Shown piece after piece: positions 1 to 5,355 of a stretch of DNA of 8,539 nucleotides. The stretch is taken from assembly GCA_021785115.1 (NCBI GenBank), contig JAJYGO010000137.1, forward strand, positions 1 through 8,539, written 5' to 3'. A program made the translations under genes and the position numbers. Numbering within the stretch: the first letter of the stretch is position 1; each line of letters opens with the position of its first letter. The stretch is from Chloroflexota bacterium. GTDB taxonomy: Bacteria > Chloroflexota > Limnocylindria > Limnocylindrales > CSP1-4. The notes under the pieces were generated by a model. That model saw only the letters and a program-made list of their open reading frames with translations, had not been told where the DNA came from and made no database searches.

Positions 1-1
1 T

Positions 2-613
2 GCCGTCGTGTGGCAGCTCACCGGCAGCATGCGCCGGGGTCTCGAGGTGGCGGTGGGCGCCGGACAGCTGGTGGGCTACGTCTTCATGGTCCTGGGCGTC
101 CTCCTGGTCCTCAGCGGCAACGCGTTCAACGGGATCTGGATCGCGGTCATCGGCTGGTTCCTGCAGGGGGCAGGCGCCGCGCAGCTCCGGCAGGTGCGCT
201 CCGAGGAGCGCCTGACGGGCGTGTCGGTCCGCGACGTCATGCGCCCCGACACGAGCGCGATCGAGCCCAACGCCTCGGTCGAGGACCTGGTCGAGGGGTA
301 CCTGGTGCCGGGCAACCGGCGCGCCGTTCCAGTCGTCGCCGGGGACCGCCTCGTGGGGATGGTCACGCTCGGCGACATCCAGGCGATCGCGCCGCAGGCG
401 CGCGCGTCCACCCGCGTGGTCGACGTCATGGGTGGCCGTACGGGTGTCACCTCCGTGGGGCCGGATACCCCGCTGGCCGCAGCGCTGGAGGCCATGCTCG
501 CGGGCGACTTCGAGCAGCTGCCGGTGCTGGAAGACGGGCGGCTCATCGGTGTGCTCGGCCGGGCGGACATCATCCGGCAGATCCAGCTGCGCGAGGCGCT
601 GCACCTCGAGTAG
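2..613 (+). CDS. M50 site-2-protease-like membrane protein with two CBS domains, C-terminal part (5' end outside window)
   Basis: The frame is open from the window's left edge and ends in TAG at 611-613, giving 203 visible residues. The visible start is two hydrophobic segments (around LVGYVFMVLGVLLVLSG and GIWIAVIGWFLQGAG), followed by a CBS pair: the first near VSVRDVMRP...RLVGMVTLGDI, the second near RVVDVMGG...RLIGVLGRADII. This order, with the tail of a membrane domain leading into two C-terminal CBS domains, matches the site-2 protease / SpoIVFB-like M50 family found widely in Actinomycetota and Chloroflexota. The zinc-binding HExxH and the NPDG-type motif would lie upstream and cannot be seen, so protease activity is inferred from family architecture. 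CBS pairs usually bind adenine nucleotides and could gate the protease. A GTG at position 8 lies inside the membrane domain and is not the true start. Confidence 0.85.
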   Translation, partial: AVVWQLTGSMRRGLEVAVGAGQLVGYVFMVLGVLLVLSGNAFNGIWIAVIGWFLQGAGAAQLRQVRSEERLTGVSVRDVMRPDTSAIEPNASVEDLVEGYLVPGNRRAVPVVAGDRLVGMVTLGDIQAIAPQARASTRVVDVMGGRTGVTSVGPDTPLAAALEAMLAGDFEQLPVLEDGRLIGVLGRADIIRQIQLREALHLE

Positions 614-794
614 CCATGGCCGGTCGCTGTCCCGGTTCAGGCCGCCGCGGCGCTGACCGGCAGGCGGCCGAGGATGCGGCGCGGCAAGCCGGGTCGACTC
701 GGCCCCGCGAGCTCGGCGGCCATCCTTCGACGGGCCGGGTACCTGGGCATCCGCTCCCCGTCGGCCCACGCTGCGCCCAGGAGGCGCGGAATGG
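614..794. other. Intergenic stretch without a recognisable gene
   Basis: Nothing identifiable is encoded here. On the minus strand one frame stays open through the RidA remnant down to a stop at 637-639 and reads IPRLLGAAWADGERM and then RRILGRLPVSAAAA. It has no ribosome-binding site and resembles no family known to me. It may be the decayed end of another gene or simply a GC-rich open frame. Confidence 0.4.
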
Positions 795-987
795 TCAGGG
801 CGTGATCCGGACCTCCGCCTCGACCTCCACGGGGAGGTTGAACGGCAGCTCGGCCATGCCGACGGCGGAGCGGGCGTGCGCGCCGACCTTGCCGAACGGG
901 CGCGAAGGGTAGCCGGATCCCGGGTGGCGCCTGGACCGGCTCAGGGAGCCCGAGACCCAGCTGCCGCAGCCTCGCCTCGATGCGGAT
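795..987 (-). pseudogene. RidA/YjgF-family remnant: N-terminus fused out of frame to C-terminus, start codon lost
   Basis: Two pieces of one RidA-like protein lie side by side in different minus-strand frames. The upstream piece (about 987 down to 890) reads RIEARLRQLGLGLPEP, then PPGIRLPFAPVR, the usual N-terminus of this subfamily. The downstream piece (about 903 down to 795) reads PFGKVGAHARSAVG, then MAELPFNLPVEVEAEV, the typical C-terminal motif, and ends in TGA at 795-797. The central 80 or so residues, containing the SGQ/SGH strand and most of the fold, are absent, and the joint near 890-905 shifts frame. The position expected for the start, 6 nt after a perfect AGGAGG, holds ATC (985-987), and there is no ATG, GTG or TTG downstream in frame. 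Intact RidA-family proteins deaminate reactive enamines and imines; this copy cannot. It lies 77 nt after the MBL hydrolase gene in the same direction and was probably once part of that operon. Confidence 0.8.
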
Positions 988-993
988 GACGAT

Positions 994-999
994 CCTCCT
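994..999 (-). promoter_or_regulatory. Perfect Shine-Dalgarno (AGGAGG) left in front of the RidA remnant
   Basis: The minus strand carries AGGAGG, then a 6-nt spacer, then ATC CGC ATC GAG. The spacing is ideal for initiation at 985-987, where ATG would be expected. The site marks the original start of the RidA gene. Confidence 0.7.
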
Positions 1000-1064
1000 C
1001 TGACGAATCTGGAGGCCCGGGACGATTGCGGGCCACACGGGGTAGTTGCTCCTCACCGCCCGCA

Positions 1065-1610
1065 TCAGCGAACCCGAAACGCCGGACCGTGGCCGGGGAT
1101 CACGACGTCGGCGGCGGCGAGGATCCGCTCGCGTCCGCGCTCGATGGCGTCCTGGTCGACGCCCCGCGGGTCGATCTCGGGCGTCCGGTCCTCCCGCCAC
1201 CACAGATGCGTCAGGGCGTAGACCGCGTCGTCCGCCTCAACGATCAGCGACGCGTCTTCCCGGGTGTGACCGGGCGTCAGCCATAGGTGGGTGTGCGGGC
1301 TCAGCGCGTGGCCGTCGCCCTCGTGGTCCAGCCACTCGTCGTCCCGGTACCGCGCCCAATAGTCGACCACCTCGGCGTGCGGGAAGAGCGCGACGTTCAT
1401 GGTGTGATCCGGGTGATGGTGGGAGAGGAAGACGTGTGTCACCGCCTCCGGCGGTACCCCCAGCGCGGCGAGGGGATCGAGGATGAGTGAGCGGTGTGCG
1501 ACCATCCCGGGGTCGGCCACGATGCGCGCGTCCCCGTCGCGCACGAGCACGACGCTGCTGGCGACGCGGTCGCCGGCGTACCCGGCATGGAGCAGATGCA
1601 CGCTTGTCAT
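1065..1610 (-). CDS. MBL-fold metallo-hydrolase
   Basis: This is a 181-residue, apparently complete single-domain metallo-beta-lactamase-fold protein. The metal-binding HxHxDH motif is SHHHPDH (H64, H66, D68, H69). H115 lies in the TPGHT motif and H174 in the closing PGHGPAF motif. The strand that usually carries a bridging aspartate reads VYALTHLWW, placing histidine (H135) there. I believe this THLWW form also occurs in other members of the subfamily, so it is probably a variant metal site and not damage. No signal peptide is visible, so it should be cytosolic. The substrate is unknown; relatives hydrolyse thioesters, lactones or phosphoesters. The ATG start overlaps the TGA of the upstream small gene (ATGA), with an AGGTG ribosome-binding site 5 nt before it, which indicates translational coupling. 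It forms the core of a minus-strand operon with that gene and the ruined RidA gene. Confidence 0.9.
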   Translation of the reverse strand: MTSVHLLHAGYAGDRVASSVVLVRDGDARIVADPGMVAHRSLILDPLAALGVPPEAVTHVFLSHHHPDHTMNVALFPHAEVVDYWARYRDDEWLDHEGDGHALSPHTHLWLTPGHTREDASLIVEADDAVYALTHLWWREDRTPEIDPRGVDQDAIERGRERILAAADVVIPGHGPAFRVR

Positions 1611-1873
1611 CGGGTCACCTGGTGCGATCGTACGGCGGCGCCATCATGCCACTCGTCCACGTCATCGACCGCAGGCCGCAGCTCCTCGAGGCGATCGCCC
1701 GGCTGTCCGTCGTATGCAACCTGGCCGCCCCAGGCGTCCCAGACCGAGCGCGCCCAGAGCTCGACGAGTACGGCGTGCCCATCGAGCGAGCCGATCCGGG
1801 CCCCGGCCGCGACCACATCTCCGACCGTCAGGGCACCGGTCACGACTGGTCTCTGGAGGTCCGGCCAGGACAC
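1607..1873 (-). CDS. Small protein of unknown function, coupled to the MBL hydrolase
   Basis: The frame encodes 88 residues from a GTG and ends in TGA overlapping the ATG of the MBL hydrolase gene by 4 nt. The overlap, the shared strand and GC-rich third positions support a real gene. I do not recognise the family. The protein has no membrane segment and no cysteines. It starts with a VVTGALTVGDVVAAGARIG stretch that looks like a short beta-rich module, has a tryptophan-rich centre (WARSVWDAWGG), and ends acidic (AVDDVDEWHDG). No good ribosome-binding site precedes the GTG, and the 5' leader runs straight into the 19-bp repeat array 20 nt upstream, so the true start is uncertain. By context it may assist, or act in the same pathway as, the MBL-fold enzyme. 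Confidence 0.65.
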   Translation of the reverse strand: MSWPDLQRPVVTGALTVGDVVAAGARIGSLDGHAVLVELWARSVWDAWGGQVAYDGQPGDRLEELRPAVDDVDEWHDGAAVRSHQVTR

Positions 1874-1893
1874 GTCGGGTAGCCCACGCGGAT

Positions 1894-1997
1894 GCGGCCG
1901 GTGCGAGGTCCAGCGCCCGGTGCGAGGTCCAGCGCCCGGTGCGAGGTCCAGCGGCCGGTGCGAGGTCCCGCGGCCGGTGCGAGGTCCAGCGGCCGGT
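1894..1997. repeat. 19-bp tandem repeat array, five full copies plus partial ends
   Basis: Full copies begin at 1901, 1920, 1939, 1958 and 1977, so the period is exactly 19. The consensus is GTGCGAGGTCCAGCGSCCG. Copies 1 and 2 have C at the variable S position and copies 3 to 5 have G; copy 4 also carries one A-to-C change in CCAGC. A 7-nt partial unit (GCGGCCG) precedes copy 1, and the match breaks down after GT at 1996-1997. The array fills most of the gap between the LysR gene (ends 2055) and the start of the small gene at 1873. Nineteen is not a multiple of three, so the array is unlikely to be coding, and the copies are directly adjacent without spacers. It could be a multi-site protein-binding array or a neutral minisatellite. 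Confidence 0.95.
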
Positions 1998-2054
1998 CAA
2001 GCGGGATGCCTCCGGTTGACGCTCGAAGACCACAGCCCGGGCAGATCGAGAGCG

Positions 2055-2969
2055 TCATGGCCACGCCGCTGGCTGTCGGCCAGCGACCCCGTTCGTCGTG
2101 CCGGACTGTGCCCGGCCGATGAGCGCTCGGGCTGCCGGGCCGATCGGTCCTGCGGTCCGCCACGCCAGCGCGAGGCGTCCGCGCATGGCGGGACGCGTGA
2201 CGGCGATCGCGTGCAGCTCCGGGTGGGCCAGGGCAACCGATTCGGGCAGGATGGCCACGCCGAGGCCTCGGCTCGCGAGTTGGGCCAGGATGCCCAGGTT
2301 GCTGGCCTCGAGGGCGATGTTTGGCTCGAAGCCCGACCTGGCACAGGCGTCGTCGAGGCACGAACGGAGGCCTGTGCCTCGCGGAAGGCTCATGAGCGCC
2401 CGGTCCCGGATGGCGTCGAGCGTGATCGTCTTGCGTGCCGCCAGCGCGTCGCCCTTGCCGACGGCGGCGAACAGCCGTTCGTCTGCGACCAGCTGGATCT
2501 CGATCCCTGGTGGCGTGGCCGCTCCCAGGCCAACGAACGCGAGGTCGAGCTGCCCGCTGTGAAGCCCTGCGATCAGCGCATCGGTGTTGGCCTCCGAGAG
2601 GGCGATCTCGACGGCCGGGTGGTCCCGGTGGAAATCGGCCAGCAGGTCGACCAGGTCGAGGGACGAGCAGGCGACCACCATCCCGACGGCAACGCGCCCC
2701 CGCACGAGCCCGGTGAACTCATCGACCGCGAGTCGCGCGCCGGCGGCCGCCCCGAGGGCCGCTCGGGCGTAGCGCAGCACGGCCGCGCCTGCCTCGGTCA
2801 CGCGCACCGCCCGGCCCGAGCGGTCCAGCAGGTCCTGGCCGAGCTCTCGTTCGAGCTGGCGGATCTGGGCGCTGACCCCCGGCTGGGCGACGTGGAGCCT
2901 GGCTGCGGCCCTGGTGAAGCTGGCCTCGTCCGCCACCGCGACGAAGTACTCGAGCTGTCTCAGTTCCAT
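2055..2969 (-). CDS. LysR-family transcriptional regulator
   Basis: The product is 304 residues from the ATG at 2967-2969, the normal length for a LysR regulator. It opens with the classic MELRQLEYFVAVADEASFT, then the winged helix-turn-helix (AAARLHVAQPGVSAQIRQLE, about residues 18-40) and the linker helix to about residue 90. The effector-binding domain follows, with a GRVAVGMV opening strand and LAQLASRGLGVAILPES near the end, both characteristic. A TTG 21 nt further upstream is possible, but the conserved MELRQLEYF favours the internal ATG. No clear ribosome-binding site precedes it, so the mRNA may be leaderless or weakly translated. The gene is divergent from the NTF2-like gene at 3137, the usual arrangement for a LysR regulator and its target, and it also lies upstream of the small gene and MBL operon. 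The inducer cannot be inferred. Confidence 0.93.
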   Translation of the reverse strand: MELRQLEYFVAVADEASFTRAAARLHVAQPGVSAQIRQLERELGQDLLDRSGRAVRVTEAGAAVLRYARAALGAAAGARLAVDEFTGLVRGRVAVGMVVACSSLDLVDLLADFHRDHPAVEIALSEANTDALIAGLHSGQLDLAFVGLGAATPPGIEIQLVADERLFAAVGKGDALAARKTITLDAIRDRALMSLPRGTGLRSCLDDACARSGFEPNIALEASNLGILAQLASRGLGVAILPESVALAHPELHAIAVTRPAMRGRLALAWRTAGPIGPAARALIGRAQSGTTNGVAGRQPAAWP

Positions 2970-3037
2970 AACCAGGGATGCTAGCAGCAAGAAGAATCAG
3001 GTCTTTGACTTCTAGTTGCGTGGACCGCAAGGTGGCG

Positions 3038-3043
3038 TTGACA
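3038..3043 (+). promoter_or_regulatory. Possible -35 element (TTGACA)
   Basis: A perfect TTGACA lies 93 nt upstream of the NTF2-like start codon, in the LysR/NTF2 intergenic region. The hexamer 17 nt downstream (GACGGT) is a poor -10, so this is only a candidate. Confidence 0.25.
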
Positions 3044-3058
3044 GTTCGAATGCAGCGA

Positions 3059-3078
3059 CCGACGGTGCCTTCCGTCGG
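3059..3078. promoter_or_regulatory. Inverted repeat, 7-bp arms
   Basis: CCGACGG at 3059-3065 and CCGTCGG at 3072-3078 are separated by a 6-nt TGCCTT. The site lies between the divergent LysR and NTF2-like genes, about 10 bp from a longer palindrome. It could be an operator half of the control region or a short RNA hairpin. Confidence 0.45.
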
Positions 3079-3087
3079 CGTTGGCGG

Positions 3088-3109
3088 CCTGCGGACACGT
3101 GTCCGCAGG
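3088..3109. promoter_or_regulatory. Perfect 22-bp palindrome, probable operator
   Basis: CCTGCGGACAC at 3088-3098 is followed immediately by its exact reverse complement GTGTCCGCAGG at 3099-3109. The palindrome lies 27 nt upstream of the NTF2-like ATG and 118 bp from the LysR start. A spacerless 22-bp perfect dyad suits a dimeric regulator overlapping or following the NTF2-like promoter. It is more symmetrical than the usual LysR T-N11-A box, so another regulator could use it. Confidence 0.6.
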
Positions 3110-3136
3110 TTCCGAGCGACGAAGACGAGGTCGACG

Positions 3137-3496
3137 ATGACGGGTGAGCGCGAGCGAGCGACCAAACCGGAGGATCTGACGCGGCTGTTCGTGGATCGGA
3201 CGAATGCCGGCGACGCCGAGGGGCTCGCCGCGCTCTATGAGCCCGACGCTGTGGTGGCGTACCCGCCCGGGCAGTTCACGGTGGGGCGGGCAGCGATCCG
3301 GGCCCTGTACGAACAGATGCTCGCTGCCGCACCCCACTTCCGTATGGAGGAGCCGCTGCCCACCTTGCAGATCGGTGACCTCGCGCTCACCTCCACCCCT
3401 GCGCTCGACGAGGCTGGAGCGAGAGCCCAGGTCGTGCGGCGCCAGCCCGACGGAACCTGGCTGCGCGTGCTCGACCGGCCCGACTTCCGCGGCTAG
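3137..3496 (+). CDS. NTF2/SnoaL-like fold protein
   Basis: The product is 119 residues from the ATG at 3137, with a GACGAGG ribosome-binding site 6 nt upstream. In-frame codons run further up to 2978, but that extension crosses the palindromic control region and is unlikely to be translated. The pattern LTRLFVDRTNAGDAEGLAALY, EPDAVVAYPPGQFTVGRAAI, and a C-terminal VVRRQPDGTWLRVLDRPDF is characteristic of the nuclear transport factor 2 / DUF4440-like small alpha+beta barrel. These proteins are usually cytosolic homodimers. Some are enzymes such as cyclases, isomerases and dehydratases, and many have no known substrate. The divergent LysR gene probably controls it. It has the full length for the family. 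Confidence 0.88.
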   Translation: MTGERERATKPEDLTRLFVDRTNAGDAEGLAALYEPDAVVAYPPGQFTVGRAAIRALYEQMLAAAPHFRMEEPLPTLQIGDLALTSTPALDEAGARAQVVRRQPDGTWLRVLDRPDFRG

Positions 3497-3645
3497 TCTG
3501 GCTGGACTTTCCTCGACGCCGGTTGGTACTGCCACCCGTGGCCTGCGCGGCAGTGCGGTCACCTCCGGGTGCCTCAACGGGCGTTCAGCTGCGGAATCCC
3601 GGTCATGCTCAGCCTGCCCACCGCTTGCGGCAAGTGCTGGAGGAA

Positions 3646-3684
3646 CGTGCCTCGGTATCCACGCACGGGAGATACCGAGGCACG
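3646..3684. repeat. Perfect 14-bp inverted repeat with 11-nt loop
   Basis: CGTGCCTCGGTATC (3646-3659) and GATACCGAGGCACG (3671-3684) are exact reverse complements around an 11-nt loop. No T-run follows on either strand, and the site is 150 bp past the NTF2-like stop codon, so it is not a typical Rho-independent terminator. It could end transcription without a U-tract, act as a protein-binding dyad, or be a remnant of a palindromic repetitive element. Confidence 0.7.
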
Positions 3685-3782
3685 CCGAGCTCGCGCCCGA
3701 TGCCCGGATGGAGGAACAGGCGAGCATCTACGGGTGGCGACGCATCCGCGGGCTCGTCCCCGCACCAGACGGACGCCGGCGC

Positions 3783-3810
3783 CCCGTGGCCCGTGGCCCG
3801 TGGCCCGTGA
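3783..3810. repeat. 7-bp tandem repeat (CCCGTGG), three perfect copies plus one with a final A
   Basis: CCCGTGG occurs at 3783, 3790 and 3797, followed by CCCGTGA at 3804. No gene is recognised around it. It is probably a slippage-prone simple repeat. Confidence 0.85.
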
Positions 3811-4146
3811 GCACCAGCGTGAAGGGCAGGGCCTGACTTGCTCGGCTGATGCCATCGCGTGGGCGGGATCGAGCGACAGACGGGGATCCAGTGGCAGCAC
3901 GCGCCCGTGCTTGTCGCTCAGCAGGGCGTCGGGAATCGTGGTCGGCCGGGCCGAGGTGGTTCCGGCAGGCGCGGTCCTCGCCGTCCGCTCCGGACGCGGG
4001 AGCACGTGCCAACAGGATGTTCACGCGCCGTTCACGGGCCGAGGGTAGAACGGCGGCGTGGTAGATGGTTCGATGTGGACGTGGCCCGGGCAGTCGGCAC
4101 CGGGGCGACCGGGAGACCGATATCGACGCTGCTCCGGGAGCGAATG

Positions 4147-4338
4147 ATGGACTGCGAGTCGTGTGGTCGGTACCGCCCATCCGCTGAGATCGCGCCGGTC
4201 CGCGGCCCTGCCGGGCGCCTGCTGATGGTCTGCGCCAGGTGCCGGCGGCTGGCGACTCGCCGCCGAAAGACCGCGCCGGGGGAGCAGGTCCCGCCGTCGG
4301 CCGCCATCCGCACGGTCGCCCCCACCACCTCGCGCTGA
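4147..4338 (+). CDS. Small four-cysteine zinc-ribbon-like protein
   Basis: The product is 63 residues with a CxxC pair at each end of a short hairpin: C3-E-S-C6 and C29-A-R-C32, about 22 residues apart, which is zinc-ribbon spacing. A basic stretch follows (RCRRLATRRRKTAP), consistent with nucleic acid binding, and the tail is a low-complexity region rich in proline, alanine and threonine. A second in-frame ATG lies immediately before, at 4144. I chose 4147 because GGGAG (4136-4140) is then 6 nt away. The frame extends upstream, but that sequence does not look like protein. The function is unknown; small ribbons of this type include RNA-polymerase-binding and ribosome-associated proteins. The HAD gene follows 95-116 nt downstream in the same direction. 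Confidence 0.6.
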   Translation: MDCESCGRYRPSAEIAPVRGPAGRLLMVCARCRRLATRRRKTAPGEQVPPSAAIRTVAPTTSR

Positions 4339-4420
4339 CGCGCCGCGTTCCCCGGCAACGCCGTCGGCCCCAGGCCCGATCACCGTATCGCGTGCGCCCA
4401 TTCCGGGCATCTGTATTGCG

Positions 4421-4426
4421 AAGGAG
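4421..4426 (+). promoter_or_regulatory. Strong Shine-Dalgarno (AAGGAG) facing an ATC codon ahead of the HAD gene
   Basis: AAGGAG is followed by a 6-nt spacer and ATC (4433-4435), which is in frame with the HAD phosphatase. The first normal start codon, GTG at 4454, lies 27 nt from the site and has no ribosome-binding sequence of its own. Either the gene starts at ATC, or an ATG was lost, or the GTG or the CTG at 4448 is used inefficiently. Confidence 0.5.
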
Positions 4427-4453
4427 CCTCCCATCGAAGCGCGTCTTCTGCGC

Positions 4454-5317
4454 GTGCCCGAGGCCCTGCCTCGACCGCGTCTCCTCGCCTGCGACATCGA
4501 CGGCACCATCCTCGACGCTCGCGGCACCCTCCGTCCCGCAGTTAGCGATGCCATCGCCCTCATTGCAGCCTCGGGAGTCGAGGTCGTGCTCGTCACGGGC
4601 CGCTCGCCCTGGAGTGGCGTCCCCGAGCTTGCGGTCCGGCTCGGCCTGCCAGGCCCCCACATCACGATGCAGGGCGCGCTCATCTCGGTGCCAGCGACCG
4701 GCACGATCCATCGTCTCCGGGCCCTCCCGGCGGCGCTCTATCGAGACGCCATCCGGCTTGCCGACGAGCTTGGCATCGACCCGGTCGTCGGACTGCTCGA
4801 CGGGCACCGGGCCGAGCGTCTGCCCGAGGGGGTCGACTTCATCGTTCCGCCGCAGGAGGGACTCCGGTTCCGATACGTGGCCGACCTGGAGCGGCTGGTG
4901 GATGATGGCCCCGTGCGCATCTTCCTGCCCACCGGCCCGGAACGACACCGCCGTGTCCGGCTCGCCGCGCGCGAACGCCTCGCCGGTCGGGCCTCGCTGG
5001 TGTGGAGCGACCTCACAGGGATCGAGATCCTGGCGCCGGGCACCAGCAAGGGCGAGGCGGTCGCGTGGCTTGCCGCCAGGCACGGCATCGGGCTCGACGA
5101 AGTGGCGGCCGTCGGCGACGCGCCGAACGACCTCGAGATGTTGCGGGTGGCGGGGCGCTCCGCCGCGATGGGCACGGCCCCGGGCGAGGTCCGTGCGGTC
5201 GCCGACATGCTGGTCCCGACGTCGGACGAGGACGGCGCCCTCGATGCCTTCGCCTGGTTCTTCCCGGAACTCGCCGTAGGCCGGCCGGCGCCCCACGGTC
5301 CTCCGCGTTGCCGGTGA
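4454..5317 (+). CDS. HAD-IIB (Cof-type) phosphatase
   Basis: The product is 287 residues from the GTG at 4454, or 294 if translation begins at ATC 4433. All four HAD motifs are present: CDIDGT (D14 nucleophile, D16), LVTGR (T48), the SKGEA lysine (K199) and VGDAPND (D222, D226). The type IIB cap lies between motifs II and III, roughly residues 80-185, which places it in the Cof/YbiV/SupH group that dephosphorylates sugar phosphates, nucleotide cofactors or pyridoxal phosphate. Substrate choice depends on the cap and cannot be read from the sequence. The length is normal for the family, and the protein looks cytosolic and intact. The end, after FAWFFPELAVG, is a short proline-rich tail. The only oddity is the start: the good ribosome-binding site at 4421-4426 points at an ATC. 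Confidence 0.92.
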   Translation: MPEALPRPRLLACDIDGTILDARGTLRPAVSDAIALIAASGVEVVLVTGRSPWSGVPELAVRLGLPGPHITMQGALISVPATGTIHRLRALPAALYRDAIRLADELGIDPVVGLLDGHRAERLPEGVDFIVPPQEGLRFRYVADLERLVDDGPVRIFLPTGPERHRRVRLAARERLAGRASLVWSDLTGIEILAPGTSKGEAVAWLAARHGIGLDEVAAVGDAPNDLEMLRVAGRSAAMGTAPGEVRAVADMLVPTSDEDGALDAFAWFFPELAVGRPAPHGPPRCR

Positions 5318-5355
5318 CCGAGGTTGGCCTGCCGGCTTGATGGGGCGATCTCCTG

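Larger units (their letters stand above)
3497..4143. other. About 650 bp without a recognisable gene
   Basis: All six frames have long open stretches because of the GC content, but none shows family motifs, a ribosome-binding site or a sensible start. One plus frame contains IHAREIPRHAELAPD followed by MEEQASIYGWRRIRGLVPA (about 3658-3770), which reads more like protein than its surroundings and might be a gene remnant, but I cannot assign it. The stretch holds a strong inverted repeat at 3646-3684 and a heptamer repeat at 3783-3810. Confidence 0.5.

Noticed and set aside
637..1203. 188-residue minus-strand frame
   Set aside because: Only its central part (the RidA N-terminal motif) is meaningful. 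Its start overlaps the MBL gene in the wrong frame, and after the RidA joint it is out of frame.
1894..1997. CRISPR array
   Set aside because: The copies are directly adjacent with no spacers, the unit is only 19 bp, and no cas genes are present.
1494..2984. 496-residue open frame on the plus strand
   Set aside because: It runs antisense to the LysR gene and through the 19-bp array, has no family motifs and no ribosome-binding site. LysR on the other strand is unambiguous.
3046..3058. GTTCGAATGC as a tRNA T-arm
   Set aside because: No flanking stems or other tRNA arms; it is a chance match in the LysR/NTF2 control region.
3728..5296. 522-residue open frame on the minus strand
   Set aside because: It is the antisense shadow of the HAD phosphatase and the zinc-ribbon gene; its translation is arginine/proline/glycine-rich with no motifs.
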